Shown in pieces: positions 1 to 10,248 of a stretch of 30,324 nucleotides of DNA. The translations under genes and the position numbers were made by a program. This DNA comes from Zygnema cylindricum (lineage: Eukaryota > Streptophyta > Zygnematophyceae > Zygnematales > Zygnemataceae), in the NCBI GenBank assembly GCA_037447655.1, contig JBBHKE010001115.1, forward strand, positions 64,001 to 94,324. The letters are read 5' to 3'. A model generated the notes under the pieces. It did not search any database. It was not told the DNA's origin and saw only the letters and a program-made list of their open reading frames with translations. Within the stretch, counting starts at the first letter, position 1. Each line of letters opens with the position of its first letter.

Positions 1-77
1 ACAATTTGAAAGACCTGGACAGTGCTTCGGCAAATGCTGCCGCCTGCTTTACCTTTTGCAAAGCTAAATGTAGTAAT

Positions 78-270
78 GTACCGCACACCCGCCGCCGGGC
101 GCTTTACCTGCCGTACAGTCAATCATTGTGCCCGACGGGCCTCTGCCAACTGTCCAGTCAATCACTGAGCCCGCCGGATGTCTGTATTCCGTACAGTCAA
201 CCACAGCGGCTAACTGTAATCTGTATAGTCAATGATAGCCCAGCGTATATCTGTAATCCGTACAGTCAAC
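78..270. repeat. Degenerate ~39-bp minisatellite
   Basis: The word AGTCA recurs at 117, 156, 195, 227 and 264, mostly within the longer word CCGTACAGTCAA, so the spacing is 39, 39, 32 and 37 bases. The copies have diverged strongly between these anchors. The open frame that crosses this stretch comes from the repeat and has no protein-like features. Confidence 0.6.
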
Positions 271-276
271 TTTCAC

Positions 277-355
277 CGCGAGTCGCTAATAGCGTCAAAG
301 ATTAAATAGCGAATAAAAATAATTAGCGTTATTAACGCTAAATTGGGAATTTGAG
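277..355. repeat. Diverged ~78-bp repeat, copy 1, with palindromes
   Basis: This block aligns loosely with 676-755: both read CGCGA, a stretch ending in GTCAAAG, then TTAAATAG, then GCTAAAT and GAATTTGA in the same order. It carries the perfect palindrome CGCTAATAGCG (284-294) and a 19-base palindrome (323-341) with arms TTAGCGTTA and TAACGCTAA around a single T. No gene overlaps it. Confidence 0.5.
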
Positions 356-675
356 AATTTCAAAGAAATCATTTAGGGCGTGTCCCCATGTGTTCAAGTA
401 AGGGTTTTTTTTGTCGTTTTCACAGAAAATGGGACTTGTAACGAGAAATAATTACACCGTACGAAAAATGGGTAAAAACACAAGTACATTTTGCGTCTTC
501 ATAGAACTTGTTTGGCGTTATTATCATCGCGATCCACTTCCAGGTCATCTTCACACTTGCACTGGAATCAAATCGCGAACTGATTTTTATCAAAACTAAA
601 TCAACGCCCGTTACACGAGCATGTACCCTGTCTATTTTATCATGCCCGTACTACGGACGCACGGCAACGCTACAC
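356..675. other. Non-coding AT-rich stretch
   Basis: I see nothing recognisable here. Open frames are short, lack protein-like composition and overlap one another on both strands. Confidence 0.5.
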
Positions 676-755
676 CGCGAATTGTTATTAGTGTCAAAGT
701 TTAAATAGTGTTGAAGAAAATTTAACGTAATTGATGCTAAATAAGAATTTGATTT
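676..755. repeat. Diverged ~78-bp repeat, copy 2
   Basis: This is the second copy of the 277-355 block. Several CG dinucleotides of copy 1 appear here as TG: GCGTCAAAG becomes GTGTCAAAG, TAGCG becomes TAGTG, and ACGCTAAAT becomes ATGCTAAAT. The palindromes are thereby broken. Confidence 0.5.
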
Positions 756-1189
756 TTTTTTTCTAATTTGTAATAATGTATTCTAATTTCGGCATTATGC
801 TAATTTGGGAACAACAAAAATGGATTATTCGTCGTACGATTATATACATTAATATATGTATCCGTACAAAATATTAGAAATCGTACGCCGTCGTGAATTT
901 AAATATCTGTACATGTCAGACTAATTTACGTGTCAGAAATAATCCCGTTTTTTTAGCGCACGTTCCTATGCGCGCGCTTTTGCTTTAATTCATTTTTTGT
1001 AAAATTTTCACTTGAAAAGGTACATTTATGTACGGTTTGACATAGACCGTACACCACACTATTTAGATCTAATTGTACTTTCGTTCTTTACGCTATTTTG
1101 TACGGTACCTTAATTAAAGTTAAGGAAAAATTAAAATCATGTATCCTATTTAAGAAAAAAAATCAAAATTTCAAGAACCCAAATTAATG
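756..1189. other. Non-coding AT-rich stretch with GTAC-containing words
   Basis: No coding signal is seen. CGTACG and CCGTAC words are frequent. An imperfect palindrome around 836-872 pairs GTACG..ATACAT with ATGTAT..CGTAC. It may be a decayed repeat, but I cannot name a family. Confidence 0.4.
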
Positions 1190-1760
1190 ATACATTACTC
1201 TATCCGTAATGCGGTCTGCATAGCGACGCACGGCAATGTTACATTACGCCATCCGTACGGCGATCTGCACACCGACGCACGGCAATGTTACATTAGCCCA
1301 TCCGTACGGCAATTTGCACCGACGCACGACAACGTTAAATTACGCCATCCGTACGGCGGTCTGCATAGCGAAAGTTGGCAATGTTACTTTACGCCATCTG
1401 TACGACGGTTTGCACAACAACGCATGGCAACGTTAAATTACGCCATCCGTACGATGGTCTGCACAGCGACGCACGACAATGTTACATTAGCCCATCCGTA
1501 CGGCGATCTGCACACCGGCGGTTGGCAATGTTAGATTACGCCAGCCGTACGGCGGTGTGCACACCGACGGGTGGCAATGTTTGGTTACGCCAACCGTACG
1601 GCGGTCTGCACATCGACGGGTGGCAATGTTAGGTTTCGCCAAGCGTACGGCGCTCTGCACACCAAATGTTGGCAATGTTAAAGTATGCCAACCGTACGGT
1701 GGTCTGCACATTGACAACTGGCAATGTAAGATTACGCCTTCCGTATGGCGGTACGGGCAG
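1190..1760. repeat. 49-bp minisatellite, about 11 copies
   Basis: The word CATCCGTACGG (or one-base variants) starts at about 1200, 1250, 1299, 1346, 1395, 1444, 1493, 1542, 1591, 1640, 1689 and 1738. The period is therefore 49 bases, with one 47-base and one 50-base step. Each unit contains CCGTACGG, a CTGCA word and GGCAATGTTA. Since 49 is not a multiple of three, the long frames across the array are not conserved proteins. The right flank (to about 1860) keeps scattered CCGTACGG-like words without clear period. Confidence 0.85.
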
Positions 1761-1951
1761 CACCGTTACATTGTGCTAGCGGTACAGCGGTACGTATCGC
1801 GGACGGTCGCACGATTGCATTACATTGTCCCAGCCGTACGGCTGTCCGTACTGCGGACGGACGGAAAAAATCGAAGACAGACACACCGCCTACCGCCTAT
1901 ATAAGGTTTCGCAGAGAGGGGAACAACGTTCCCTTATTTATATACTGATTA

Positions 1952-2013
1952 GCGAAATGAATAGTGTTAGTACCGTGTCAGATTTGCGACGCTAATCATG
2001 ATGTCACGTACTT
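1952..2013. repeat. 62-bp direct repeat, copy 1
   Basis: Starts GCGAAATGAATAGTG and ends GTCACGTACTT. It matches 2041-2102 with two substitutions, at offset 89. Confidence 0.85.
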
Positions 2014-2040
2014 TGCGTCCCTTATCTTTTTGTAAGATTC

Positions 2041-2102
2041 GCGAAATGAATAGTGTTAGTACCGTGTCAGATTTGCGACGCTAATCACGATGTCACATAC
2101 TT
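2041..2102. repeat. 62-bp direct repeat, copy 2
   Basis: Second copy of 1952-2013. The two differences are T to C in the CTAATCATG word and G to A in the GTCACGTA word. It lies just left of the 182-bp satellite array. Confidence 0.85.
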
Positions 2103-2240
2103 CCACGATTGCGAAAGTACAAAACACAATAATGCTGGAAAAAAAAGTACAAAAATTTCATTTTTTTTCGTTTTTTGGTTGACCGACCGTAACCGATTTT
2201 TTTTTTCTGTGAATCAACCGCCCTTATCCGCTCGACCTCC

Positions 2241-3291
2241 CATATTTGGCAACCGAATCCGTTCCGCAACCGGCGCGGGCGGTCGGTTAACGGTCGGTCA
2301 CGGTTACGGTTGACCGTTTGCGACCTCTGCTCGGGACTGCTCCATAGGTGTATCGGGATCGCAAATGGATATCGGCCGATGTGCAAAGTTTTAGTTCCCT
2401 CTTGTAATTCTGCCGCGCGTACCATATTTGGCAACCGAATCCGTTCCGCAACCGGCGCGGGCGGTCGGTTAACGGTCGGTCACGGTTACGGTTGACCGTT
2501 TGCGACCTCTGCTCGGGACTGCTCCATAGGTGTATCGGGATCGCAAATGGATATCGGCCGATGTGCAAAGTTTTAGTTCCCTCTTGTAATTCTGCCGCGC
2601 GTACCATATTTGGCAACCGAATCCGTTCCGCAACGACCGTTTGCGACCTCTGCTCGGGACTGCTCCATAGGTGTATCGGGATCGCAAATGGATATCGGCC
2701 GATGTGCAAAGTTTTAGTTCCCTCTTGTAATTCTGCCGCGCGTACCATATTTGTCAACCGAATCCGTTCCGCAACCGGCGCGGGCGGTCGGTTAACGGTC
2801 GGTCACGGTTACGGTTGACCGTTTGCGACCTCTGCTCGGGACTGCTCCATAGGTGTATCGGGATCGCAAATGGATATCGGCCGATGTGCAAAGTTTTAGT
2901 TCCCTCTTGTAATTCTGCCGCGCGTACCATATTTGGCAACCGAATCCGTTCCGCAACCGGCGCGGGCGGTCGGTTAACGGTCGGTCACGGTTACGGTTGA
3001 CCGTTTGCGACCTCTGCTCGGGACTGCTCCATAGGTGTATCGGGATCGCAAATGGATATCGGCCGATGTGCAAAGTTTTAGTTCCCTCTTGTAATTCTGC
3101 CGCGCGTACCATATTTGGCAACCGAATCCGTTTCGCAACCGGCGCGGGCGGTCGGTTAACGGTCGGTCACGGTTACGGTTGACCGTTTGCGACCTCTGCT
3201 CGGGACTGCTCCATAGGTGTATCGGGATCGCAAATGGATATCGGCCGATGTGCAAAGTTTTAGTTCCCTCTTGTAATTCTGCCGCGCGTAC
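2241..3291. repeat. 182-bp satellite array, six units
   Basis: Units start at CATATTTGGCAACCG: 2241-2422, 2423-2604, 2605-2745, 2746-2927, 2928-3109 and 3110-3291. Five are exactly 182 bp. The third is 141 bp because a 41-bp CG-rich part (the GGCGCGGGCGGTCGG to GGTTACGGTT segment) is missing. Otherwise the units are almost identical: I noticed GGCAACC to GTCAACC at the start of unit 4 and TTCCGC to TTTCGC in unit 6. The array ends abruptly at 3291. Overlapping open frames of 61-156 residues occur on both strands; because 182 is not a multiple of three they shift frame at every unit, so they are not genes. Confidence 0.95.
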
Positions 3292-3381
3292 CGAGTATTG
3301 TACCTTTCAATGCGCACCGAAGAATTGTCTTTCGACATTACATGGGATGAGCCTTTACCCCCCCCCGCCCCTCCTCGCCCT
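3292..3381. other. Junction with short poly-C run
   Basis: Unique sequence between the satellite and the first long duplicated block. It contains a C-rich run around 3358-3380. No gene is seen. Confidence 0.5.
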
Positions 3382-3896
3382 TGGCTTTGTTTCTCAATTA
3401 CCGTACTGTACTGTAGTTTGTACCATGATGGGTCCATCGTGAGTTTTTGGCATTTTTGCAATAAATTTCTTTCTTTGGATTGGACCAAAGATTCAATATT
3501 TCTTGTCTTTTTATTGGCCAATTAGATACGAGTGTCCGGGAAGAGTACGCCGGGATGCGTACGTCAGAAGTTCCACGGCTCGATAACCACTGGAAATTAC
3601 TGGATAGGACCAAAATCGAGTACTGACAGAAGCTGTTCTTTTGTTGAATACAAACGAACACTCGTGATCGTGACCCGCGGTGAGCTGTGAGCTGTCCGCT
3701 GCGCTGCTGGAAAAAAGCTCAGTTGCTGCCTCGTTGCAGCAAAGTAGTCGTACGTGGCAATTTTGTATTGCCTTTTTATCAAATATCACGTGGCAAAACC
3801 GATATTTGTTTCAATCCAATTGCTGACACAACGCAGCGTGGCTGTGCTGGACAATCCCATCATCCGAAAGTGTTCAGACATGCCCCGAAATGGATC
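3382..3896. repeat. Long direct repeat, copy 1 (515 bp)
   Basis: Matches 4676-5171 from TGGCTTTGTTTCTC to CCCCGAAATGGATC. Reading both copies side by side I found no base substitution, only indels: a 5-bp CTGTA unit, 9 bp near GTTTTTGGCATTTTTGC, one G in TCGTTGCAGC, 5 bp in ACACAACGCAGCG and one C in AATCCCATC. I found no terminal inverted repeats or convincing coding frame; the frame across it is broken by the indels. Confidence 0.95.
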
Positions 3897-4675
3897 AGAT
3901 TTGCACATGACACGCGGTTTCCAAAATACAACCGAAAATAAAAACGAAATTTCGTAACATTCCCTCGGCACGCTATTTTCGGTAACTTTTGTTCGTCACA
4001 CTATTTCTCTCAAAGGACTTTCGTTATGTTCGAAAACTGAAACCCTAAAAAATGAGCTGGCGTACAGACTGGCGTCTGCAAAATGTATAAAAGTTTTGTC
4101 GTATGATTACTTCGTACGCAGGTACATGGTACGCAAGTCAAGATTTGAAGTTAAGTTTGTCGGTGCTAAAAATCTGAAAGATATTCAATATCGGATCGTA
4201 GCTTGCATGGCACCATTCAATTTAGAACACGTGGCTTACATACTCTACGTGATGGAACTTCGACTCAATCGACTTGGTAAACAATTTGAATGTATGTTTT
4301 TTTCTGAAAATTTTCAAATTCCTAATTAGCGAATCACTGTAATTATTCCTATTCGCTAAAGAAACCTGTACGCTAATAGCGATTGGCGGTGTAGTACAAT
4401 AAATCATATAGTACTTTACTGTATGTAATAACACGTCATGTCGCGTATGAGTTCTTTACAATACTTTCGAATTTTGGACTATGTTTTATATTATAAATCG
4501 ATATGTTCGAGCTCAAAAATGTTGCACGATCGTACAGTTTAATAAGTAATAACGGTTTAAATGCAATGTAAAAACGATCTAAAAGTACGAAAGGTACAAG
4601 GACGGCAAAAGAGAGCAACGGCGTACAATAACTTTAACTTTATGAGAGTCCACCTGTTACAACAAGCGTTTGAAG
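3897..4675. other. Unique spacer with CGCTAA/TTAGCG palindromes
   Basis: Lies between the two long repeat copies. It contains an inverted repeat with arms TTAGCGAAT (4326-4334) and ATTCGCTAA (4351-4359), and the palindrome CGCTAATAGCG (4371-4381), the same 11-mer seen at 284-294. No gene is recognisable. Confidence 0.5.
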
Positions 4676-5171
4676 TGGCTTTGTTTCTCAATTACCGTAC
4701 TGTAGTTTGTACCATGATGGGTCCATCGTGAGTTTTTGCAATAAATTTCTTTCTTTGGATTGGACCAAAGATTCAATATTTCTTGTCTTTTTATTGGCCA
4801 ATTAGATACGAGTGTCCGGGAAGAGTACGCCGGGATGCGTACGTCAGAAGTTCCACGGCTCGATAACCACTGGAAATTACTGGATAGGACCAAAATCGAG
4901 TACTGACAGAAGCTGTTCTTTTGTTGAATACAAACGAACACTCGTGATCGTGACCCGCGGTGAGCTGTGAGCTGTCCGCTGCGCTGCTGGAAAAAAGCTC
5001 AGTTGCTGCCTCGTTGGCAGCAAAGTAGTCGTACGTGGCAATTTTGTATTGCCTTTTTATCAAATATCACGTGGCAAAACCGATATTTGTTTCAATCCAA
5101 TTGCTGACACAGCGTGGCTGTGCTGGACAATCCATCATCCGAAAGTGTTCAGACATGCCCCGAAATGGATC
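4676..5171. repeat. Long direct repeat, copy 2 (496 bp)
   Basis: Second copy of 3382-3896, same orientation, offset about 1.29 kb. It is shorter by a net 19 bp, fully explained by five indels; the aligned bases are otherwise identical by eye. Three of the indels lie at short internal direct repeats, as expected from replication slippage. Confidence 0.95.
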
Positions 5172-6709
5172 CACGGCATATAGCGCTGATGATAATAGAA
5201 TACATACCACTATATTTACCTGGTTTATTACCCAGAAAATATCACTAAATATTGTTCAGACGTAGAGAACGGGCAATGTTCCCCTTCCTGAGAGCAGACG
5301 CCAAGAATCGACTTCGGAGCCGCTTCAGCATAATCCTCACTATTCACATATGGCAGCTTATCGGGCCGGTGTAAATATTTTTTACAGATATGAAAGGCTG
5401 CCCGAACGAATCAGATATTGAAGGCCAGGTCATGCACACGTGGCTCGGTCTTCCGTTTAGAGACCCCGCAAAGAAATATGTAGATCGAAGATCATCCAAA
5501 GGTGCTTACTGAAATTTCCTCAGAACCAAATTGCCATATACTTATTTTGTTTAACTTTTAAAGTTCGCTATCAATCCCTGGTGAAAGTCTTGTAGCTAGT
5601 GAAGGTTTTTTTGATGAAAACTTTCTGCCTATTAATATCGCAGGCCTTCTAGAAGTCATAATTCCGAAGTTATCCAAAGAGATATTGTGATTTTCTTTTC
5701 CAAATCTCCTTCGCTACCTCCAACTCTTCGGTTTTGCTTCGCTAATATAATGCATAAAGCACTGCTTTTCAAGAATAGTTTGTACAGTTTGTGAAACTGT
5801 TAGTGGCATAGCTGTTCCTCCATGAGCAGAAGCGCTTTGAAGCAATTCGACTGCAGACTAAGTTCTACTCTAAATATATAGTATTTGAGAATCACAGCAA
5901 TGGCTACTTTTCTGGTTCAAAACTGATATATTCACAGGCTGTTGCAATGTAGCAATGACAGTATCCAGGGCTGGTCAGTGGATGGATGGCTGGGTTCACC
6001 TTCTTTAATTGAAGGGAAAGAGTCTGAAGGCTTGCTGGAGAAATTACTTTTGTTCAGATTTTTTGAAAGAAGCTGTGAAGTTTAGTATAATCTTGAAGTG
6101 AAGCACCTCATCGACAGCCAAGCTCATCTTAATTTGGTGCGTCTGCCGAATATGCCAATTACAATGTCGTGGACAATGTCAAGCTGTGTAAAACATAGCA
6201 GTGTAGCTTTTTCGATACATTTGTGATTTTGGTGTGTAGAGTACAACAGGCTGTGGGTTGCTTCGATTCATGATTCAATTTATTGGCCATAGCTGAGTTT
6301 TGCCGGGAATTCAACTAGTCTGGACAGTATTATTGTTAATATTCATTTGTTTTCAATGTTTTATTTGCTGGCTCATAAGTAGGTAGTTAATATGCAATGC
6401 GTTGTTGTTGCAATTTGCTGCAATTTGTTATCAGCTGAGACTTTTGTTTGCTTAGATTTCATCAAAATTGTTTTTCTCTTTATTGGAAATCTTGAATGTG
6501 GACTCGGGTGGCTGGTGATAGCCAATTACGGAACATGCTAAGAAACTTATCAGAAGCAATGCAGTTTGTTTCGTGTATGCCATGGTTCTTGTGAAAATGA
6601 AAACCGTGCCTTACAGTATTTTGCCGCTTAATTTCTTTTTTGACGCAGACGATCCTTTTTGGCTCAGCAAGTGTGGTGGCCGCTCATAGAAGTTTTCTTT
6701 TAAGTCGTA
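5172..6709. other. 5' flank of the F-box gene, no gene seen
   Basis: About 1.5 kb without an open frame of note, repeat array or RNA gene that I can recognise. It is expected to hold the promoter and 5' UTR of the F-box gene starting at 6710, but I cannot place a TATA box or a 5' UTR intron with confidence. Confidence 0.4.
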
Positions 6710-9700
6710 ATGGATTTGTTACCCTTTGCTTTTGATGGAGCTGAAATTTTCTTAGACAGCGCACCTGGTATCGATATTATTCCTGATGAGTTGCTTCTAG
6801 AGATTTTTCAGGTGAGTTGTCAATGGCACTGCTTCTGTATGTTGGGGAAGAATTTGCTGGTTGGAACTTGGTTCTTTCTTTTTTTTTGCTAACATACCAG
6901 GGAAATAGGTTTCATTCGTTAGACTGGAATTTAAAGGGAGTTCAACGGTATATGAACCGGTCACGGTTACGGTTGATATGCTGGTCGCATTAATGTTTTT
7001 TGCCAATTCCAAATTGATTCTTGTGCAGAAATTGGAGACACAAGATTCTGTCAAGAAACTGTTCTTTAGAAGTGTTTCGCAGGTGTCGAAACGCTGGTAT
7101 TCTGTGGCCAATGCTGCTCGATCATCTCTCAGCCTCCAAGGTCACAAGGTGATAACATACATTTGCCATCTCTCATTTCGAGTGGATTTCCTTTTTTTCT
7201 ACTGATGCTCTTTGTACAGATTGATGTTGTTTAGATGTATGTGTATGCGACAATTGCTTGGCAGAATATTTGCTTACAAAGTCCCCGCTAATTAGACGTT
7301 GGATGACTGTTTTGTTTTTCTTGGCATTAATTTAGTAGTGGAACTGTAGCTAATGTTTACTGGAAGATGGTTTCTTCTTGGTTCCTTGCACCTTGTGTTT
7401 CAGGCTGCCAAAATAAATCGAATCCTGGATCGCTTCAGATGTCTCACGTCCCTGAATCTCGGCTTTCTTTATGATTGCTCGGAAGAAGTCCTTGCTGAAG
7501 TTGGCCGGAGTTGCCATATGCTCAAGGAATTGCAAGTTTCTGATAGTTATAAACACACGGATGGAGGATTTGGTCTTAGTGCTATGGCTCGTGGGTGTCG
7601 TATGCTGGAGATCTTGTCTGTAACTGGTTACAAAGGCCCAGATAAGGCTCTTATGGCTATAGGCAGTCATTGCATTGCCCTCCGGCAGCTCCGGCTCAGA
7701 TCAGCTCCCTACTTGAGTGACAAAGTGATAATCAATATTGCAAAAAATTGTCACAAGATTGAAGATCTTGATGTTTCTTTCACTGACATAACTGGTAAGC
7801 CTCGTTTTTGTTGATTTGCATCACTGATAGCAAAGGTCTCTACTAAGCAAGGGCTGTCAGTTTATTATTGTGTTAATGAACGGAGATGTTTAAATTCGAT
7901 TTGTTCTTCTGCAGATACTGCACTTCTAGCTATCGGAGAAGGTTTACCTCTTTTGCGAAAATTGGATCTGAAGCATTGCAAATTTGTCACTGGAGAAGGC
8001 ATCGGGCATGTTGCAATGGGATGTCGTGAGCTTCAGGTAATAGTCATGTCGGGGTTCTGATTTTAGGGTTTTTCCTTGTCTGAAGCAATTTCTTCTTCGA
8101 AGCAATTTCTTCAAGTGTGTTTAGCTCGTAATTTTTGTCCTGGAATTTTTCAACATTTTTCTCTCGCTATTATTGCAGATTTTGCATTTGGGAGTTGTCG
8201 AAGTTGGCGATAAAGGACTTGCATCTATTGGCAGATACAGGTAATGATGTTCATCCGCCAGCTGCCTCCCAGTTGACGCATGCTGGTATTTGTTTCTTTT
8301 GACGCGCTTTTTTATCTTTACTTGAAGTTGTCTGTTCCCCTTGTCTTGTGGAGAAGGGTGTAGGCGTGGAAGAGCTCGAGGGTTTGTACTTGCATTAGTT
8401 TTTGGAATGCCAAGTGCCACAGTTATTCAGTCTGACGTTTTGTTGTTCATGGAATTTTGTGGCAGTAAACGTTTGGAGGAACTGTATTTAGACTATGGCT
8501 GGGGAAAGTGGGGCCAGCTCAGTCGGTGGGCTATGGCTACTGTTGCGAAAGGTTGTCAGAAATTGAAGTTGCTGAGTCTTCGAGGGAGTAAGCATGTGGA
8601 CGATGAGGTGCTCCAGGGGCTTGCAAGAGGCTGTCCATCACTCACTTCATTGGATCTTCATGCTTGCGAACAAGTTGGAGATATTGGACTTGAAGCAGTG
8701 ATTAAGGGCTGCAAGCAGGTGTGGGATTACCCACTTTTGCTTTGTGCACATTATATCTGGTGAAATTTAAGTCTAGGATAAGTCTGGTGATGAGAGACGT
8801 TTAACGGTCCTGGCATTGGAATTTTGAGCATGTTTACTATGATGGATTGTGAGTCGTGTCTTGTGGTCTTGTCTCCGCTTTTGCTGGTTTTCAAAATCTT
8901 ATTCTCCACTGTTGATGGATGATGCAGTTAGAGAATTTGGTACTAGCTGGTACTGCTGTGGGAGCCAGTTCCTTCATTAATACAAACGCGGGTTTGACGC
9001 GCCTGAAGACTCTCAGAGTTAATGGAGAACGAATTACAGATACTTTCATTCAGGTAAAGTACACGTGTGTGATTTTGAATTTGTGTTTTGTTTTGTAAGT
9101 ATTTGTACGTATGTGTGCAGGTGCATCATTTGTATTTGAAAGGTACCAAAATCAGTGGATTTGTTTGAGCATGGGCAGGTGCATCTAATGCAAATTCATT
9201 ACAAAATTTTGCATCAATTTTCAGTATTGGAAAACAGCGATTGAGGTTCTGATTTGAATTTTATTGGTTAGCTGCAGGCACTCACAAAAAACTGTGGTAA
9301 ACTCGAAGAACTGTACCTCGCAAACTGCGGCAATATTAGTGACATTGGACTTAAATCAGTTTTGATTAATTGCAAGAGTTTAAAAACGCTTACTAGTAAA
9401 GCTTCCCCTGGTATATCTGGCATCGCATTTTCTGTGACTTATCCGTCGCTAGAAACACTCTCTCTTCCATCTTGTGGTATTACAAATGAAGGTGAGGCAG
9501 CACTGTTGACGAAGTCGTTTTTTTTGGTCTTGAATTTGGAATCTGCTGTTTAGTAGAATTTTAGGCTGATATTCTTCTAGGTGGTGTTAATGTTAACATT
9601 CATGCCTCCATCTATTTTTTCCTAGTGAAACTTTATAAAACCTTTAAGAGTACTCCGTCAATTTTGAGACACCTTATGTAATTGACCAGTATTTTTCGTT

Positions 9701-10248
9701 GTTAATGTGCTTTCTTCAGGCCTTGCTGCTATTATAGAGAACTGCAGCAACCTGAAGCACTTGTCGATTCCCAATAGTTGCCAAGTGGCGGCCGAAAGCC
9801 TTGTGAGTGCAGTACGGACGTCCACTCACTTGAAGGAGCTTAACATAGTCGGCTGTATGCAAGTTTCGAAAGAACAAGTTTTGCGAATTGTGAAATCTTC
9901 ACGGCCATCGTTGAAAACAATGAGGGTAACATCCTTGTCCCAACCGTTGTTTCTTCTTAGCTATTTGGCATTTGGAACATGTCTGTTTCTTGTAAAACTC
10001 CAGTATTCTTTCTAGCTAGGCTTCTCTCTGGAATTCCAGGTGAAGCTGGTAGTGAAAAATATTGTAAAAGAATGTATTCTGATTTTCATTTAAGCATCTG
10101 ATACCTTGTTCGTTACATGGTGTGACAGGTTTCCCGGCCAGATTCTCCTCAGGATGAGTACACCCTCAATAAAAAGCACGGTGGTTGGACTCTTCCTAGC
10201 TGGGCTAGGGTAATACCAGTCACTCGAACTTTTTCTATGAGTATATGA
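6710..10248 (+). CDS. F-box/LRR protein, SCF ubiquitin-ligase substrate receptor
   Basis: Ten exons join in frame: 6710-6811, 7029-7148, 7404-7794, 7915-8036, 8179-8240, 8466-8718, 8928-9053, 9278-9491, 9720-9925 and 10129-10248. They give 571 residues, all with GT-AG introns. Residues ~23-65 form an F-box (IPDELLLEIFQ, then VSQVSKRWYSVA), which in this family binds Skp1. From ~75 to 530 run Cys-containing leucine-rich repeats of about 26 residues, for example CPSLTSLDLHACEQVGD and CHKIEDLDVSFTDIT. The layout fits plant FBL3/FBL4-like or animal FBXL-type proteins, whose LRRs select the protein to be ubiquitinated; I cannot name the target or exact orthologue. A DYGWGKWGQL insertion interrupts the repeats at ~278-287. 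The last exon is uncertain: a donor at 10211 (AGG|GTAATA) and a strong acceptor ending at 10476 would give the ending ASCACSVISS (10477-10509). The gene is convergent with the ABC1 kinase gene. Confidence 0.92.
6958..6976. repeat. 19-base match to the 182-bp satellite inside F-box intron 1
   Basis: The word CGGTCACGGTTACGGTTGA in intron 1 (6812-7028) is identical to 2295-2313 and the corresponding positions of the other full satellite units. The bases immediately outside do not match the satellite well. Confidence 0.7.

Noticed and set aside
1187-1904. 115-residue frames over the 49-bp array
   Set aside because: Explained by the minisatellite; overlapping frames on both strands, no conserved phase.
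2241-3291. CRISPR-like array
   Set aside because: Units are contiguous 182-bp repeats with no unique spacers, in eukaryotic DNA.
2287-3521. Open frames of 61-156 residues on both strands (MPNMVRAAELQEG type) as a repeat protein
   Set aside because: They follow the 182-bp satellite, shift frame at each unit because 182 is not divisible by three, and exist equally on both strands.
3382-5171. LTR retrotransposon with ~0.5-kb LTRs around a 0.78-kb interior
   Set aside because: I see no TG...CA ends, primer-binding site, polypurine tract or gag/pol-like frame in the spacer; the copies also have no target-site duplication that I can find.
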